A DNA stretch of 64,000 nucleotides from Rhizobium anhuiense (GCF_003985145.1 NZ_ML133533.1:1-64000), one strand, 5' to 3'. Positions 26,216 to 34,529 are shown, counted from the stretch's first letter. Numbers and translations: made by a program. Notes: generated from the letters alone by a model not told the origin.

Positions 26216-26409
26216 GGCAGCAAGCTCCGGTTCCGTTCCCGGCAGGTACGGAACCTCGAGGGACACCCGGGCAGGACCTCCGTCCGGGTGTTCTCAACAG
26301 TAAGGCATATCAGGCGATACCGGGCATGGCAGGCTCATCCCGACCGCATGGACGGGTTCGCAACTTTGCAGTTGCGGGGAGAAAACCCCGGTGATAGTTT
26401 CCGCGCCAT

Positions 26410-26505
26410 TAACGGGGGAGCTCCGTATTGCCGGGGCTGAGATGTGAGGTGCAAGCCTCTGGACCCTTCAAAGCTGATCTGGGTAATGCCAGCGGAGCGA
26501 GGTTC
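26410..26505 (+). ncRNA. TPP riboswitch (THI element)
   Basis: The conserved THI-box elements occur in order: GGGGAGCTCCG at the 5' side, GGCTGAGA (26435-26442), a variable P3a stem GAGGTGCAAGCCTC, GACCCTT (26462-26468), and CTGATCTGGGTAATGCCAGCG (from 26474). These are the pyrimidine- and pyrophosphate-sensing helices of the thiamine pyrophosphate aptamer. The aptamer's 3' strand runs into the Shine-Dalgarno-like GGAGCGAGG, and the ATG of the next gene follows a few bases later. Control is therefore probably at translation initiation. A hairpin CGCAACT-TTGC-AGTTGCG (around 26370-26387) precedes it. Confidence 0.95.
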
Positions 26506-26507
26506 AG

Positions 26508-27140
26508 ATGTTTTCAGGCGCACAAGTGTCACTCTATCCGATGTCCGGCGATTTCGTCGGCATCATTCTCGATGCCGTCAAGGCGCTCGATCCCTATCGC
26601 GACCGGCTGCGCATCGAGACCGATGACATCTCTACGCTGCTGGTCGGCCCGCCTGACATTCTTTTCGCCGCCATGCACGATCTTTTCGTCACCGCCGCAA
26701 AGACCGGCGAACATTGCGTGCTGTCCGCCGCCGTCTCACGCGGCTGCCCCGGTGAGCCCGACGAGGCCATCTGCGGCGTCAACCCCTCCTCCGGCCAGGC
26801 AGAGCCGCTTGCTGACCGTATAGCGGCCGCCCTTGCCGCCGTTGAAATCACCGCCGAGACCGGACAGCCGACCGCTGCCCAATTCTCGCTCTACGTCATG
26901 GGAACCGGCACCCATATGGACGAGATCTATGGCTGCATCGACTTTCTCAAACGCTCCGGCACTTTCGACCGCGCCAAGAATTTCTGCACCAGGCTTTCTG
27001 GCGATGCCGGCGCCGTCTTCGCAACCATTCGTGAGGCCTTCTATCGCTTCGGTGACCCCGAGGGGCATGTGACCCTCGATATCACGGTGTCAGCCAATAC
27101 AGCGCCGCGCGTCTTTTCAGACGCGCAAAGGACGCTGTAA
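26508..27140 (+). CDS. ykoF: YkoF-like thiamine/HMP-binding protein
   Basis: 210 residues, two similar halves. The first begins FSGAQVSLYPMSGDFVGIILDAV and the second AAQFSLYVMGTGTHMDEIYGCI, the tandem alpha/beta repeat of the YkoF family. B. subtilis YkoF binds thiamine or its HMP moiety and is encoded with an ykoEDC transporter. Here it leads a thiXZY-like operon behind a TPP riboswitch, so a role in handling thiamine or its breakdown pyrimidines is likely. The last ~13 codons (from 27100) and the stop lie in a mosaic repeat that also occurs at 30029-30070, so the C-terminus APRVFSDAQRTL is repeat-derived. Confidence 0.87.
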   Translation: MFSGAQVSLYPMSGDFVGIILDAVKALDPYRDRLRIETDDISTLLVGPPDILFAAMHDLFVTAAKTGEHCVLSAAVSRGCPGEPDEAICGVNPSSGQAEPLADRIAAALAAVEITAETGQPTAAQFSLYVMGTGTHMDEIYGCIDFLKRSGTFDRAKNFCTRLSGDAGAVFATIREAFYRFGDPEGHVTLDITVSANTAPRVFSDAQRTL

Positions 27141-27201
27141 CACTTTAAATTGCTGCATAATTTTATCCTTAAATCGATTCCGATTTAAGGAATTATGCAG
27201 T
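27100..27201. repeat. Mosaic repeat (RIME-like) overlapping the 3' end of ykoF
   Basis: The block CAGCGCCGCGCGTCTTTTC...GCAAAGGACGCTGTAACACTT closely matches 30029-30072. It continues with a palindrome built on TAAATCGATTCCGATTTA (about 27172-27187), nested in CATAATT...AATTATG. The same order of blocks recurs after thiY, with a different outer arm, so the element is modular. Confidence 0.8.
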
Positions 27202-27230
27202 GCCCGACGAAAGCCTGAAATCGAACGCCG

Positions 27231-28037
27231 ATGACACCGCTACCACCACTGGGTTCGCGCCTTGCCGCGCTCCGCGCCGCTCTCTACCGGGGCATACCTG
27301 CCCTGCTCGCCGGCTGCGCCTTTTTGGCGGCATGGGAACTCTATGTCGATCTTTCCGGGATCAAGCCCTCCATCCTGCCGGCGCCGTCGCGCATCGTCAT
27401 CCAGGGCTGGCTGAACCGCGAGGCGCTGATATCAAACACCTGGCCGACGCTCGGCGCGACGCTTGGAGGTTTCGCGCTGTCGCTGGCTTTCGCCTTCGTA
27501 GCCTCGATCCTCATGGATTTCGTGCCCTTCATGCGCCGGGCATTGCTGCCGATCTTCATCGCCAGCCAGACCCTGCCGCTGGTGGCGATCGCGCCCCTCG
27601 TCGTCCTCTGGTTCGGCTTCGGCCTGCTGCCGAAAGTGTTGCTGGTGGCGCTCGTCACCTTCTTTCCGCTGCTCGTCGCCCTGCTGCAGGGCTATGAATC
27701 GACCGACCGCGACATCGCCGAATTGCTGAATTCGATGAAGGCGAGTCGCTGGCGGATTTTCTGCCTGGCCCGGCTTCCCTCCTCGCTGCCCTATTTCTTC
27801 GCCGGCCTCAGAATCTCGATCACCTATGCCGTCGTTGGCGCGATTTTTGCCGAATATGCCGGCGCCGCCCGCGGCCTCGGCATCTATATCCTCAACGCCA
27901 AGAACAATTTCCGTCCCGATCTCGTGCTCGCCGCCGTCGTCGTCAGCGCCGTGCTCACGCTCGGCCTCTTCGGGCTGACGCTGTTGATCCAGCGCCTCGT
28001 CATGCCCTGGCAGCCAACCGGGGAGCGGCGCCGATGA
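27231..28037 (+). CDS. thiX: ABC transporter permease, ThiX type (thiamine precursor uptake)
   Basis: 268 residues with about six membrane helices and the BPD_transp_1 fold. The EAA-like loop is near LLNSMKASRWRIFCLARLPSSLPYF. Members of this branch (ThiX, SsuC/TauC relatives) work with NMT1-like binding proteins. The genes before and after (ykoF, thiZ, thiY) and the upstream TPP riboswitch point to HMP or another pyrimidine precursor as cargo. The ATG at 27231 has a weak Shine-Dalgarno and follows a mosaic repeat. The 3' end overlaps thiZ by four bases (ATGA). Confidence 0.85.
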   Translation: MTPLPPLGSRLAALRAALYRGIPALLAGCAFLAAWELYVDLSGIKPSILPAPSRIVIQGWLNREALISNTWPTLGATLGGFALSLAFAFVASILMDFVPFMRRALLPIFIASQTLPLVAIAPLVVLWFGFGLLPKVLLVALVTFFPLLVALLQGYESTDRDIAELLNSMKASRWRIFCLARLPSSLPYFFAGLRISITYAVVGAIFAEYAGAARGLGIYILNAKNNFRPDLVLAAVVVSAVLTLGLFGLTLLIQRLVMPWQPTGERRR

Positions 28038-28834
28038 GCGATACAATGGTTGAACTCGGTAGTATCTCGAAGTCCTTCGACGGCATGAAGGTGCTGGGCG
28101 ACATTTCGCTCGCCGTCGCAGACGGCGAGTTCGTTTCGATCGTCGGACCGTCCGGCTCCGGAAAATCGACGGTGCTGCGGCTGCTGACACAGGCGCTTCG
28201 ACCCGATTCCGGCACCATGCTTTTCAACGGCGTGCCGCTGGAACAGGCACCGCATTCCTTCGCCTTCATGCCGCAGCGCGATGCGCTGATGCCCTGGCGC
28301 CGGATCATCGACAATGCGGCACTCGGCCTCGAGGTGAAAGGCATGAGCCGCCGCGCGGCCCGCGCCGCCGTCGCGCCTTTGTTCGAGAGCTTCGGCCTTT
28401 CCGGCTTCGAACACCACTATCCTTCCGAACTATCCGGCGGCATGCGCCAGCGCGCCGCACTGCTGCGCACCGTCGTCCAGACGCAGGACATGCTGCTGCT
28501 CGACGAGCCCTTCGGCGCGCTCGACGCGCTGACGCGCACGCAGATCCAGGAATGGCTGCAGGGCATGTGGACCGAGCACCGCTGGACGGCGCTGCTGATC
28601 ACCCATGACGTTCGCGAGGCCGTGTTCCTCTCCGACCGGATCTACGTGCTTTCGGCCCGTCCGGCGCGTATCATCCGCGAATTCCGCGTTCCCCTGCCCC
28701 GTCCGAGAAGCATCGCCGACCTCGGCTCGCCGGCGGCCCAGGCGATCGAAACCGAAATCCTGCAAACCCTGCTTCATCCGCAAGAACAGGATGATTTTAG
28801 GCCGGTCGGCCCAAAATCTGAATCGCTGTTCTAA
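28034..28834 (+). CDS. thiZ: ABC transporter ATP-binding protein, ThiZ type
   Basis: 266 residues. Walker A GPSGSGKST (38-46), signature ELSGGMRQRAA (~135), Walker B MLLLDEPFGALD with catalytic Glu, and the switch His in LLITHDVREAVFLSDR. It belongs to the nitrate/sulfonate/taurine branch, which includes ThiZ. Start overlaps the permease stop (ATGA), implying coupled synthesis of the two membrane-complex subunits. Confidence 0.88.
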   Translation: MSDTMVELGSISKSFDGMKVLGDISLAVADGEFVSIVGPSGSGKSTVLRLLTQALRPDSGTMLFNGVPLEQAPHSFAFMPQRDALMPWRRIIDNAALGLEVKGMSRRAARAAVAPLFESFGLSGFEHHYPSELSGGMRQRAALLRTVVQTQDMLLLDEPFGALDALTRTQIQEWLQGMWTEHRWTALLITHDVREAVFLSDRIYVLSARPARIIREFRVPLPRPRSIADLGSPAAQAIETEILQTLLHPQEQDDFRPVGPKSESLF

Positions 28835-28845
28835 TTTATAGAGTT

Positions 28846-28894
28846 AGAGCATGATGTCGTCCGAAACCGCCGACACTTTTCGGCATCATGCTCT
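28846..28894. repeat. RIME-like palindrome between thiZ and thiY
   Basis: AGAGCATGATG...CATCATGCTCT is an 11 bp perfect inverted repeat around an inner CCGAAA...TTTTCGG arm. It is almost identical in its arms to the element at 29979-30027. Because it lies inside an operon it would be transcribed and could act as an mRNA processing or stability element. Confidence 0.85.
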
Positions 28895-28914
28895 AGAGAC
28901 CTGAGGAGGTCACC

Positions 28915-29925
28915 ATGCTGCTTCTCACCCGCCGCCAGACGATTTTCGCCGCCATCGCGGCAAGCCTTGCCGGCCGCACCGCCTTCGCCCAATCGGCGCC
29001 CGCAAAGGTTCGCATCGCGCTCGACTGGACGCCCAACACCAACCATATCGGCATCTATGTCGCCAAGGCGAAGGGCTTCTACGCCGATGCCGGACTCGAT
29101 GTCGAGATCCTTCCCTTCACCGATACCAGCGCCGGAACACTGGTGTCGAACGGCGTTGCCGATTTCGGCATCAGCAGTGAGATCGAGACCCTCACGCAGC
29201 GCGCCGGCGGCGGTGACGTGAAGATGGTCTACGGCGTCGTCCAGACAGAAACCGCACGCCTGATCTTCAAGGGCGGACGCGACGACATCAAGAGCCCGAA
29301 AGACCTCGACGGCAAGACCTATGGCGGCTTTGGCGGCACCTGGGAGAGCGCGCTGATCTCCGCAATGATCCGCAATGACGGCGGCAAGGGCGACGTCAAG
29401 ACCGTCACCCTCGGCACCTCCGCTTACGAGGCGCTGGACAATGGCTCGATCGATTTCACGCTGGAGATCTACACCTGGGAAGGCATAGCCGCCGAACTGG
29501 AGAACCGGAAGATCGGCCGCTTCCACTATTCCGATTATGGCATTCCGGACGAGCAGACGACGGTCATCGTCTCCAGCGACGCCTATCTCTCGGCAAACCG
29601 GGAACACGCCCGCGCCTTCATCCAGGCCACGCGCCAGGGTTATGCCTATTCCGTCGACCATCCCGACGAAGCCTGCGATCTGCTGATCTCTGGAAGCAAT
29701 GGCGCACTGATGAATACGGAACTGGTAAAGGCGTCTCAGAAGGCATTGATCGAGGGGCACTTCCTGAAATCCGAGGCCGGCGTGATCGGTAAGCTCGATC
29801 CGGCAAAGGCCGAAGCCCTCGGCGGCTTCCTGCTCGAGAATGGGATTCTGGTCGACGCCAATGGCGCCGCACTCAAGGAGAAGCCGGACTTTTCCACCTA
29901 TTATACCAACGAACTTCTCGACTGA
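28915..29925 (+). CDS. thiY: NMT1/THI5-like ABC substrate-binding protein, ThiY type
   Basis: 336 residues with a Sec/Tat-like signal: RRQTIFAAIAASLAGRTAFAQ, cleavage probably after AFA (~residue 26). It begins the mature domain with VRIALDWTPNTNHIGIYVAKAKGFY, the classic ThiY/THI5-like opening, and continues PFTDTSAGTLVSNGVADFGIS. Such proteins bind formylaminopyrimidine or HMP in the periplasm. GAGGAGG precedes the ATG, the best Shine-Dalgarno in this operon, in keeping with binding protein being made in excess. Confidence 0.9.
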   Translation: MLLLTRRQTIFAAIAASLAGRTAFAQSAPAKVRIALDWTPNTNHIGIYVAKAKGFYADAGLDVEILPFTDTSAGTLVSNGVADFGISSEIETLTQRAGGGDVKMVYGVVQTETARLIFKGGRDDIKSPKDLDGKTYGGFGGTWESALISAMIRNDGGKGDVKTVTLGTSAYEALDNGSIDFTLEIYTWEGIAAELENRKIGRFHYSDYGIPDEQTTVIVSSDAYLSANREHARAFIQATRQGYAYSVDHPDEACDLLISGSNGALMNTELVKASQKALIEGHFLKSEAGVIGKLDPAKAEALGGFLLENGILVDANGAALKEKPDFSTYYTNELLD

Positions 29926-29978
29926 GCCCAACGCCTGCCTTGCCCGTCGCGGCTTTCCGCTGCAAAGTCCGAGACCCG

Positions 29979-30132
29979 GAGCATGATGTCGTGCGAAAAC
30001 CGCTCACACTTTTCGGCATCATGCTTTAGAGCGCCGCGCGTCCTTTCGGATGCGCAAAGGACGCTCTAACACTTAGAATTTAGGCATCGTGCTTTCCGAA
30101 AATCGATTCCGATTTTCGGGCCGATGCGCTAG
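29979..30132. repeat. Composite mosaic repeat of three palindromic blocks
   Basis: Block 1 (29979-30027) is GAGCATGATG...CATCATGCTT, like the one at 28846. Block 2 (30029-30068) is GAGCG...CGTCCTTT...AAAGGACGCTC. Block 3 (about 30085-30132) is CCGAAAATCGATTCCGATTTTCGG (30096-30119) within a GCATCG...CGATGC arm. Blocks 2 and 3 recur at 27100-27201. This is a good example of a Rhizobium-type intergenic mosaic element. Confidence 0.85.
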
Positions 30133-30149
30133 GCAAGGCGGGGGATAGG

Positions 30150-31370
30150 ATGCGACAACAGGAGAGACTGGCCGGAGCGGACTTTCTGCGCGCGACGGCC
30201 TGTCTGCTGGTGCTTGCCCACCACTTCGCGCTGCGGCTGGATATGCGCAGAATCCCCGACGAACTCGGACCGACCGCACATGTCCTCCGCTTCGGCAATT
30301 TCGGCGTTGCCGTGTTCTTTGTGCTCAGCGGCTTTCTTCTTGCCCATCCCTTCTGGCGCGCGCTCGACGCGGGCAGCAACCTGCCGAGCCTGCGGCATTA
30401 CACGATCCGCAGGGCAGCGCGCATCGCTCCGGGCTTCTGGGTTGCCGCCACCATCAGCTTCGCCCTCAGCCTGACGCTGCTTGCCCTGCCGCTGACACCG
30501 GAGCTTGCACTCCGCTATGTCTCCGGGCTGCTGTTCATGAGCCAGTGGCACTGGCGCACCTTCTTTCCTGTCGAAGCCGACGGGCCGCTCTGGTCCATTC
30601 CCTTCGAGGTCACCAGCTATGTGCTCCTGCCGGTCTGCTTTCTCCTGCTGTTTCGTTTGCCCATCCTGAGACAACGCCCGCTGCTTGCGCGCTTCGCCTG
30701 GCTATGCGTCATCACAGGCGTACTCCTGGCCCATCTGCTGATCCTCACCCTGTTTCCGCTCGGCGACATCGGACGCGGTTGGCAGTACGGCCTGCAGGGT
30801 GGGGCGAAGGAATGGATGCCGAGATATAATCCGATCGGCTTCTTCGCCGTCTTCGCGCTCGGTGCGCTCGCCGCCGGCCTCGAGACCATGCTCCCACGAA
30901 GACGCTCTTCCTGGTTCGATGCCGCAGCGCTTCTCGCCCTCGCCATTGCCGGCTACCGCCTCGTGATATCGCCCGGCGGCTCCGCCGAGGGTTACGGCTG
31001 GCTCGAGATCCCCTATGGCTTTCCGGTCTTCCCGCTGGCGGTCGGGGCGGCCCTCGTTTCGCTCAGCCATTCGCAACGGTTGGGCAGGCTGCTCGACAAC
31101 GCGCCTGTCCGCTACGTCGCGAAGATCTCCTTCGGCATCTATATCTGGCAGGAGATTATCCTGCTATTGATCCAGAAGCTCGACCCGGGCTCGTTCGGCG
31201 CTTCCTCGGAAAATGTTGTGACCGGCTGGCTGCAGTCTTGCGGACTGGCGGCAGCGCTTATCCTTCTGGTAGCAAGCCTCAGCTACCATCTGCTGGAGAA
31301 ACCGGCGATCGATTTCGGAAACCGGCTGACAGCTCGCCAATCCAATCGGGCTACTCCTTTCAAAGTATAA
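30150..31370 (+). CDS. Acyltransferase-3 family membrane protein (OafA/YrhL type)
   Basis: 406 residues with about ten membrane helices. The family opening GADFLRATACLLVLAHHFALRL contains the catalytic-type His (ahH). RxxRR-like NYTIRRAARI-type segment LRHYTIRRAARIAPGFW follows, then SQWHWRTFFPVEADGPLWSIPFEV, the conserved W(S)(L/I)xxE region. These enzymes O-acylate sugars of polysaccharides or lipopolysaccharide in the inner membrane. GGGGG lies seven bases upstream of the ATG. The next gene is a polysaccharide-initiating sugar transferase, so surface polysaccharide modification is likely. The exact acceptor is unknown. Confidence 0.85.
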   Translation: MRQQERLAGADFLRATACLLVLAHHFALRLDMRRIPDELGPTAHVLRFGNFGVAVFFVLSGFLLAHPFWRALDAGSNLPSLRHYTIRRAARIAPGFWVAATISFALSLTLLALPLTPELALRYVSGLLFMSQWHWRTFFPVEADGPLWSIPFEVTSYVLLPVCFLLLFRLPILRQRPLLARFAWLCVITGVLLAHLLILTLFPLGDIGRGWQYGLQGGAKEWMPRYNPIGFFAVFALGALAAGLETMLPRRRSSWFDAAALLALAIAGYRLVISPGGSAEGYGWLEIPYGFPVFPLAVGAALVSLSHSQRLGRLLDNAPVRYVAKISFGIYIWQEIILLLIQKLDPGSFGASSENVVTGWLQSCGLAAALILLVASLSYHLLEKPAIDFGNRLTARQSNRATPFKV

Positions 31371-31537
31371 GTTTCCGGATAGCGCAACTACAGGCATTAA
31401 GGTTAACGCGAAATACTCCCATTTTTGGTGTCTTTAGGGTTACGGAATTCTTATTTATACCGATGACAAACGATACGTGACCATGTATCTGTCTCCTTGC
31501 TGTTCAGTATCGCATCTAAACTTGTGGACCTTGCGTA

Positions 31538-32275
31538 ATGAATGCTTTTACTTCGAAGACGAATTCACGCTTCGATCCGTCTCAGCGTCAGGACAAAACC
31601 AAGACCCTGGTTATCGCGAACTCCAATATTCGCCAGCCGGATAGCTTTTCCCCTGTCGAAAGAAAAATGGCTGTGCGACTGAGCGTGAAGCGGTTGATCG
31701 ACATCGTCGCCTCACTCAGCGCCCTCGTCGTGCTGGCGCCGATTTTTCTGGCAATCGCTCTTTTCATCAAACTCGATGATGGCGGTCCGGTGTTTTTCCG
31801 CCAAATCCGCTGGGGGCTGAACGGCCGGAAGATCACGATCTTCAAATTCCGATCGATGCGCGCGGAAGCTTGTGATCCCAGCGGCGTTCAACAGACCGTC
31901 AAGGGTGACAGCCGAGTGACCGGCATCGGCGCGGTGCTCCGCAAGACCAATATCGACGAGCTGCCGCAGCTCTTCAATGTCATCAGGGGCGACATGTCGC
32001 TGGTCGGCCCGCGCTGCCATGCCATCAACATGCGGGCAGCCGGCCGGCTCTACGAAGAACTGGTGCCGGACTATCATCACCGCCACATCATGCGTCCCGG
32101 CATCACCGGTCTTGCGCAGACGCGCGGCTGGCGCGGCCCGACGGCGCGACGGCTGGAAGCCCGCGCCCGCATTGCCTGCGATATCTATTATGTCAGGAAT
32201 TTCAGCCTGCTGCTCGACTTGAAGATATTGTTCAAGACGATTGCCATCGAGCTACGCGGCGGCACCGGCTTCTGA
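31538..32275 (+). CDS. ExoY/PssA-type polyprenyl-phosphate sugar phosphotransferase
   Basis: 245 residues. After a variable ~45-residue N-terminus a membrane-anchoring hairpin VKRLIDIVASLSALVVLAPIFLAIALFIK leads into the cytoplasmic bacterial sugar transferase domain, with GPVFFRQIRWG, the KFRSMR motif, TNIDELPQLFNVIRGDMS, LVGPR and PGITGLAQ. The family transfers a sugar-1-phosphate to undecaprenyl phosphate, the first step of exopolysaccharide repeat assembly. Symbols exoY and pssA are both used in rhizobia, and the sequence alone does not decide which applies. A strong terminator follows. Confidence 0.88.
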   Translation: MNAFTSKTNSRFDPSQRQDKTKTLVIANSNIRQPDSFSPVERKMAVRLSVKRLIDIVASLSALVVLAPIFLAIALFIKLDDGGPVFFRQIRWGLNGRKITIFKFRSMRAEACDPSGVQQTVKGDSRVTGIGAVLRKTNIDELPQLFNVIRGDMSLVGPRCHAINMRAAGRLYEELVPDYHHRHIMRPGITGLAQTRGWRGPTARRLEARARIACDIYYVRNFSLLLDLKILFKTIAIELRGGTGF

Positions 32276-32307
32276 GCCGAAGCCGGCCACTCGGTACACA
32301 TCGGCAA

Positions 32308-32334
32308 AGCGGCCCCATCGGGCCGCTTCTTCAT
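32308..32334 (+). terminator. Rho-independent terminator after the sugar transferase gene
   Basis: AAGCGGCCC-CATC-GGGCCGCTT, a perfect 9 bp stem, followed by CTTCATTTC on the plus strand. Confidence 0.8.
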
Positions 32335-32373
32335 TTCAAGCCGCCCGCGCTATCGCGACAGCTGAACAGGCAC

Positions 32374-32403
32374 AAAAAAGGGCGGCTGTTGCAGCCGCCC
32401 TTG
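32374..32403 (-). terminator. Rho-independent terminator of the atp operon
   Basis: On the minus strand GGGCGGCT-GCAAC-AGCCGCCC is followed by a run of T, about 20 bases after the atpC stop. Confidence 0.9.
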
Positions 32404-32423
32404 ATCGTCGCAGTCGATGGCGA

Positions 32424-32831
32424 TCAATCCTGTTGGACGATGCCGCTCAGATGCGTCAGTTCCATGATGAAATGCTCGAGCTTCGACTTGTGCTCGTGCA
32501 GCTCGGCATGCTCGAGCTCCTGGCGGGCAGCCTCGATGCGGCGGGTCAGCTCGTCCTTGTGGAGTTCCTCGACCGGAACCGCGGATTCGGCAAGCAATGT
32601 GCAACCGGTCGGCAGGATATCGGCAAAACCGCCGAACACCACATAGTCCTGCTTCTTGCCGGAGGCCGAACGCACGCTCACGACACCCGGCTTGATCGTC
32701 GTCATCGTCGGCGCATGATTCGCCATGACCGTCATCTCGCCTTCAGTCGCGGGAATGACCACCTCGGTCACCATCTCCGACAACAGCAGACGCTCCGGCG
32801 AAACGAGCTCAAAGTTGAAATTGTCAGCCAT
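32424..32831 (-). CDS. atpC: ATP synthase F1 epsilon subunit
   Basis: 135 residues. N-terminal beta-sandwich (FNFELVSPERLLLSEMVTEVVIPATEGEM, then MANHAPTMTTIKPGVV) and a C-terminal helical hairpin rich in Glu, His and Lys, the regulatory part that can brake rotation. It is the last gene of the atpHAGD-x-C operon. Its ATG shares a base with the TGA of the small gene upstream (TGATG), so translation is coupled. Confidence 0.95.
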   Translation of the reverse strand: MADNFNFELVSPERLLLSEMVTEVVIPATEGEMTVMANHAPTMTTIKPGVVSVRSASGKKQDYVVFGGFADILPTGCTLLAESAVPVEELHKDELTRRIEAARQELEHAELHEHKSKLEHFIMELTHLSGIVQQD

Positions 32832-33070
32832 CAGTGACTTACCTTCTCGGCTATGGCTTTCGCATCTTGCAATTTGGTCCCGCAGAACGGGCAGTGCATT
32901 ATCGCTTGGTCGAGATAACCGAGGCCTTCCTCGCTCTGGACCAGACCCACCACCATCATCAGCACGCCGTTATCGGCGCGATAGATAGTCGGCGCGGCTG
33001 GTTCCGGAAGATCCGCCACGACCCCTTTCAGGGAGTCGCAGCAGAATATCTCGTCCAGCGCGTCGCTCAT
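32831..33070 (-). CDS. Small CPFC-motif protein encoded between atpD and atpC
   Basis: 79 residues, no known function. It has no signal peptide or membrane helix. The C-terminal part contains HCPFCGTKLQDAKAIAEK, a zinc-knuckle half (CPxCG), and an N-terminal FCCDSLK supplies a further two cysteines, so a four-Cys metal site by pairing ends of the protein is possible. The middle is a beta-rich stretch (IYRADNGVLMMVVGLVQSEEGLGYLDQ). It is locked into the ATP synthase operon by one-base overlaps on both sides: TAATG with atpD and TGATG with atpC. Real coding is supported by this perfect junction at both ends. I do not recognise the family. Confidence 0.8.
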   Translation of the reverse strand: MSDALDEIFCCDSLKGVVADLPEPAAPTIYRADNGVLMMVVGLVQSEEGLGYLDQAIMHCPFCGTKLQDAKAIAEKVSH

Positions 33071-34506
33071 TAAGCAGCTGTGAGCTTCTTGGCCTTTTCG
33101 ACCGCTTCTTCCATCGATCCGACCATATAGAAGGCAGATTCCGGCAGGTGATCATATTCGCCGTTAACGAGGCCCTTGAAGCCCTTGATCGTATCTTCGA
33201 GAGCAACGAGCTTGCCCGGCGAGCCGGTGAAGACTTCGGCGACGAAGAACGGCTGCGACAGGAAACGCTCGATCTTGCGGGCCCGGGCAACCGCGATCTT
33301 GTCCTCTTCGGACAGTTCATCCATGCCAAGGATCGCGATGATGTCCTGCAAGGCCTTGTAACGCTGCAGCGTCGACTGGACCTTGCGGGCGACTTCGTAA
33401 TGCTCTTCGCCGACGACCAGAGGGTCGAGCATGCGCGAGGTGGAGTCGAGCGGATCGACGGCCGGATAGATGCCCTTTTCGGCGATCGAGCGCGACAGAA
33501 CCGTCGTTGCGTCAAGGTGCGCGAACGAGGTTGCCGGAGCCGGGTCGGTCAAGTCGTCGGCCGGGACGTAAATGGCCTGGACCGAGGTAATCGAGCCGGT
33601 CGTCGTCGTGGTGATGCGCTCCTGCATCTGGCCCATGTCGGTTGCGAGCGTCGGCTGATAGCCGACGGCCGACGGAATGCGGCCGAGCAGAGCCGACACT
33701 TCGGAACCTGCCTGCGTGAAGCGGAAGATGTTGTCGACGAAGAACAGAACGTCCTGGCCCTGGTCGCGGAAATGTTCAGCGACCGTCAGGCCGGTCAGGG
33801 CGACACGGGCGCGGGCGCCCGGCGGTTCGTTCATCTGGCCGTAAACCAGCGCAGCCTTCGAACCTTCGCCGCCGCCATGCTTGTTGACGTTCGATTCGAT
33901 CATTTCGTGATAGAGGTCGTTGCCTTCGCGGGTACGTTCACCGACGCCCGCAAAAACCGAATAACCACCATGCGCCTTGGCGACGTTGTTGATCAGTTCC
34001 ATGATCAAAACGGTCTTGCCGACGCCAGCGCCGCCGAACAGGCCGATCTTGCCGCCGCGTGCATAGGGAGCGAGAAGGTCAACGACCTTGATGCCGGTGA
34101 CGAGAATCTGCGATTCCGTCGACTGCTCGACATAGGACGGCGCATCCTGGTGGATGGCGCGCTTGTGAGCGGTGACCAGCGGACCGGCTTCGTCGACCGG
34201 CTCGCCGATGACGTTCATGATGCGGCCGAGCGTCTCGTTGCCAACCGGAACCATGATCGGAGCGCCGGTATCGGCGACTTCCTGGCCGCGCACGAGACCG
34301 TCGCTCGAATCCATCGCGATGGTACGGACGACGTTTTCGCCAAGGTGTTGCGCAACTTCGAGAACCAGGCGGTTGCCATTGTTGCTGGTTTCCAGCGCAT
34401 TCAGGATCTTCGGCAGTTCGCCTTCGAAAGCAACGTCGACGACGGCGCCGATAACCTGGGTGACTCTGCCGACAGAGCCGATCTTGGGGGTAGCTGCCTC
34501 AGCCAT
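33070..34506 (-). CDS. atpD: ATP synthase F1 beta subunit
   Basis: 478 residues, the catalytic nucleotide-binding subunit. P-loop GGAGVGKT, Walker B-like VLFFVDNIFRFTQAGSEVSALLGRIPSAVGYQPTLATDMG region (cited in parts; DELSEED equivalent is GMDELSEEDKIAVARAR). Family C-terminus is VGSMEEAVEKAKKL. The length matches alphaproteobacterial AtpD. 23 bp separate it from atpG, while its stop overlaps the next small gene. Confidence 0.97.
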   Translation of the reverse strand: MAEAATPKIGSVGRVTQVIGAVVDVAFEGELPKILNALETSNNGNRLVLEVAQHLGENVVRTIAMDSSDGLVRGQEVADTGAPIMVPVGNETLGRIMNVIGEPVDEAGPLVTAHKRAIHQDAPSYVEQSTESQILVTGIKVVDLLAPYARGGKIGLFGGAGVGKTVLIMELINNVAKAHGGYSVFAGVGERTREGNDLYHEMIESNVNKHGGGEGSKAALVYGQMNEPPGARARVALTGLTVAEHFRDQGQDVLFFVDNIFRFTQAGSEVSALLGRIPSAVGYQPTLATDMGQMQERITTTTTGSITSVQAIYVPADDLTDPAPATSFAHLDATTVLSRSIAEKGIYPAVDPLDSTSRMLDPLVVGEEHYEVARKVQSTLQRYKALQDIIAILGMDELSEEDKIAVARARKIERFLSQPFFVAEVFTGSPGKLVALEDTIKGFKGLVNGEYDHLPESAFYMVGSMEEAVEKAKKLTAA

Positions 34507-34529
34507 TTTCTGACCCTCTTTTCCTAGCC

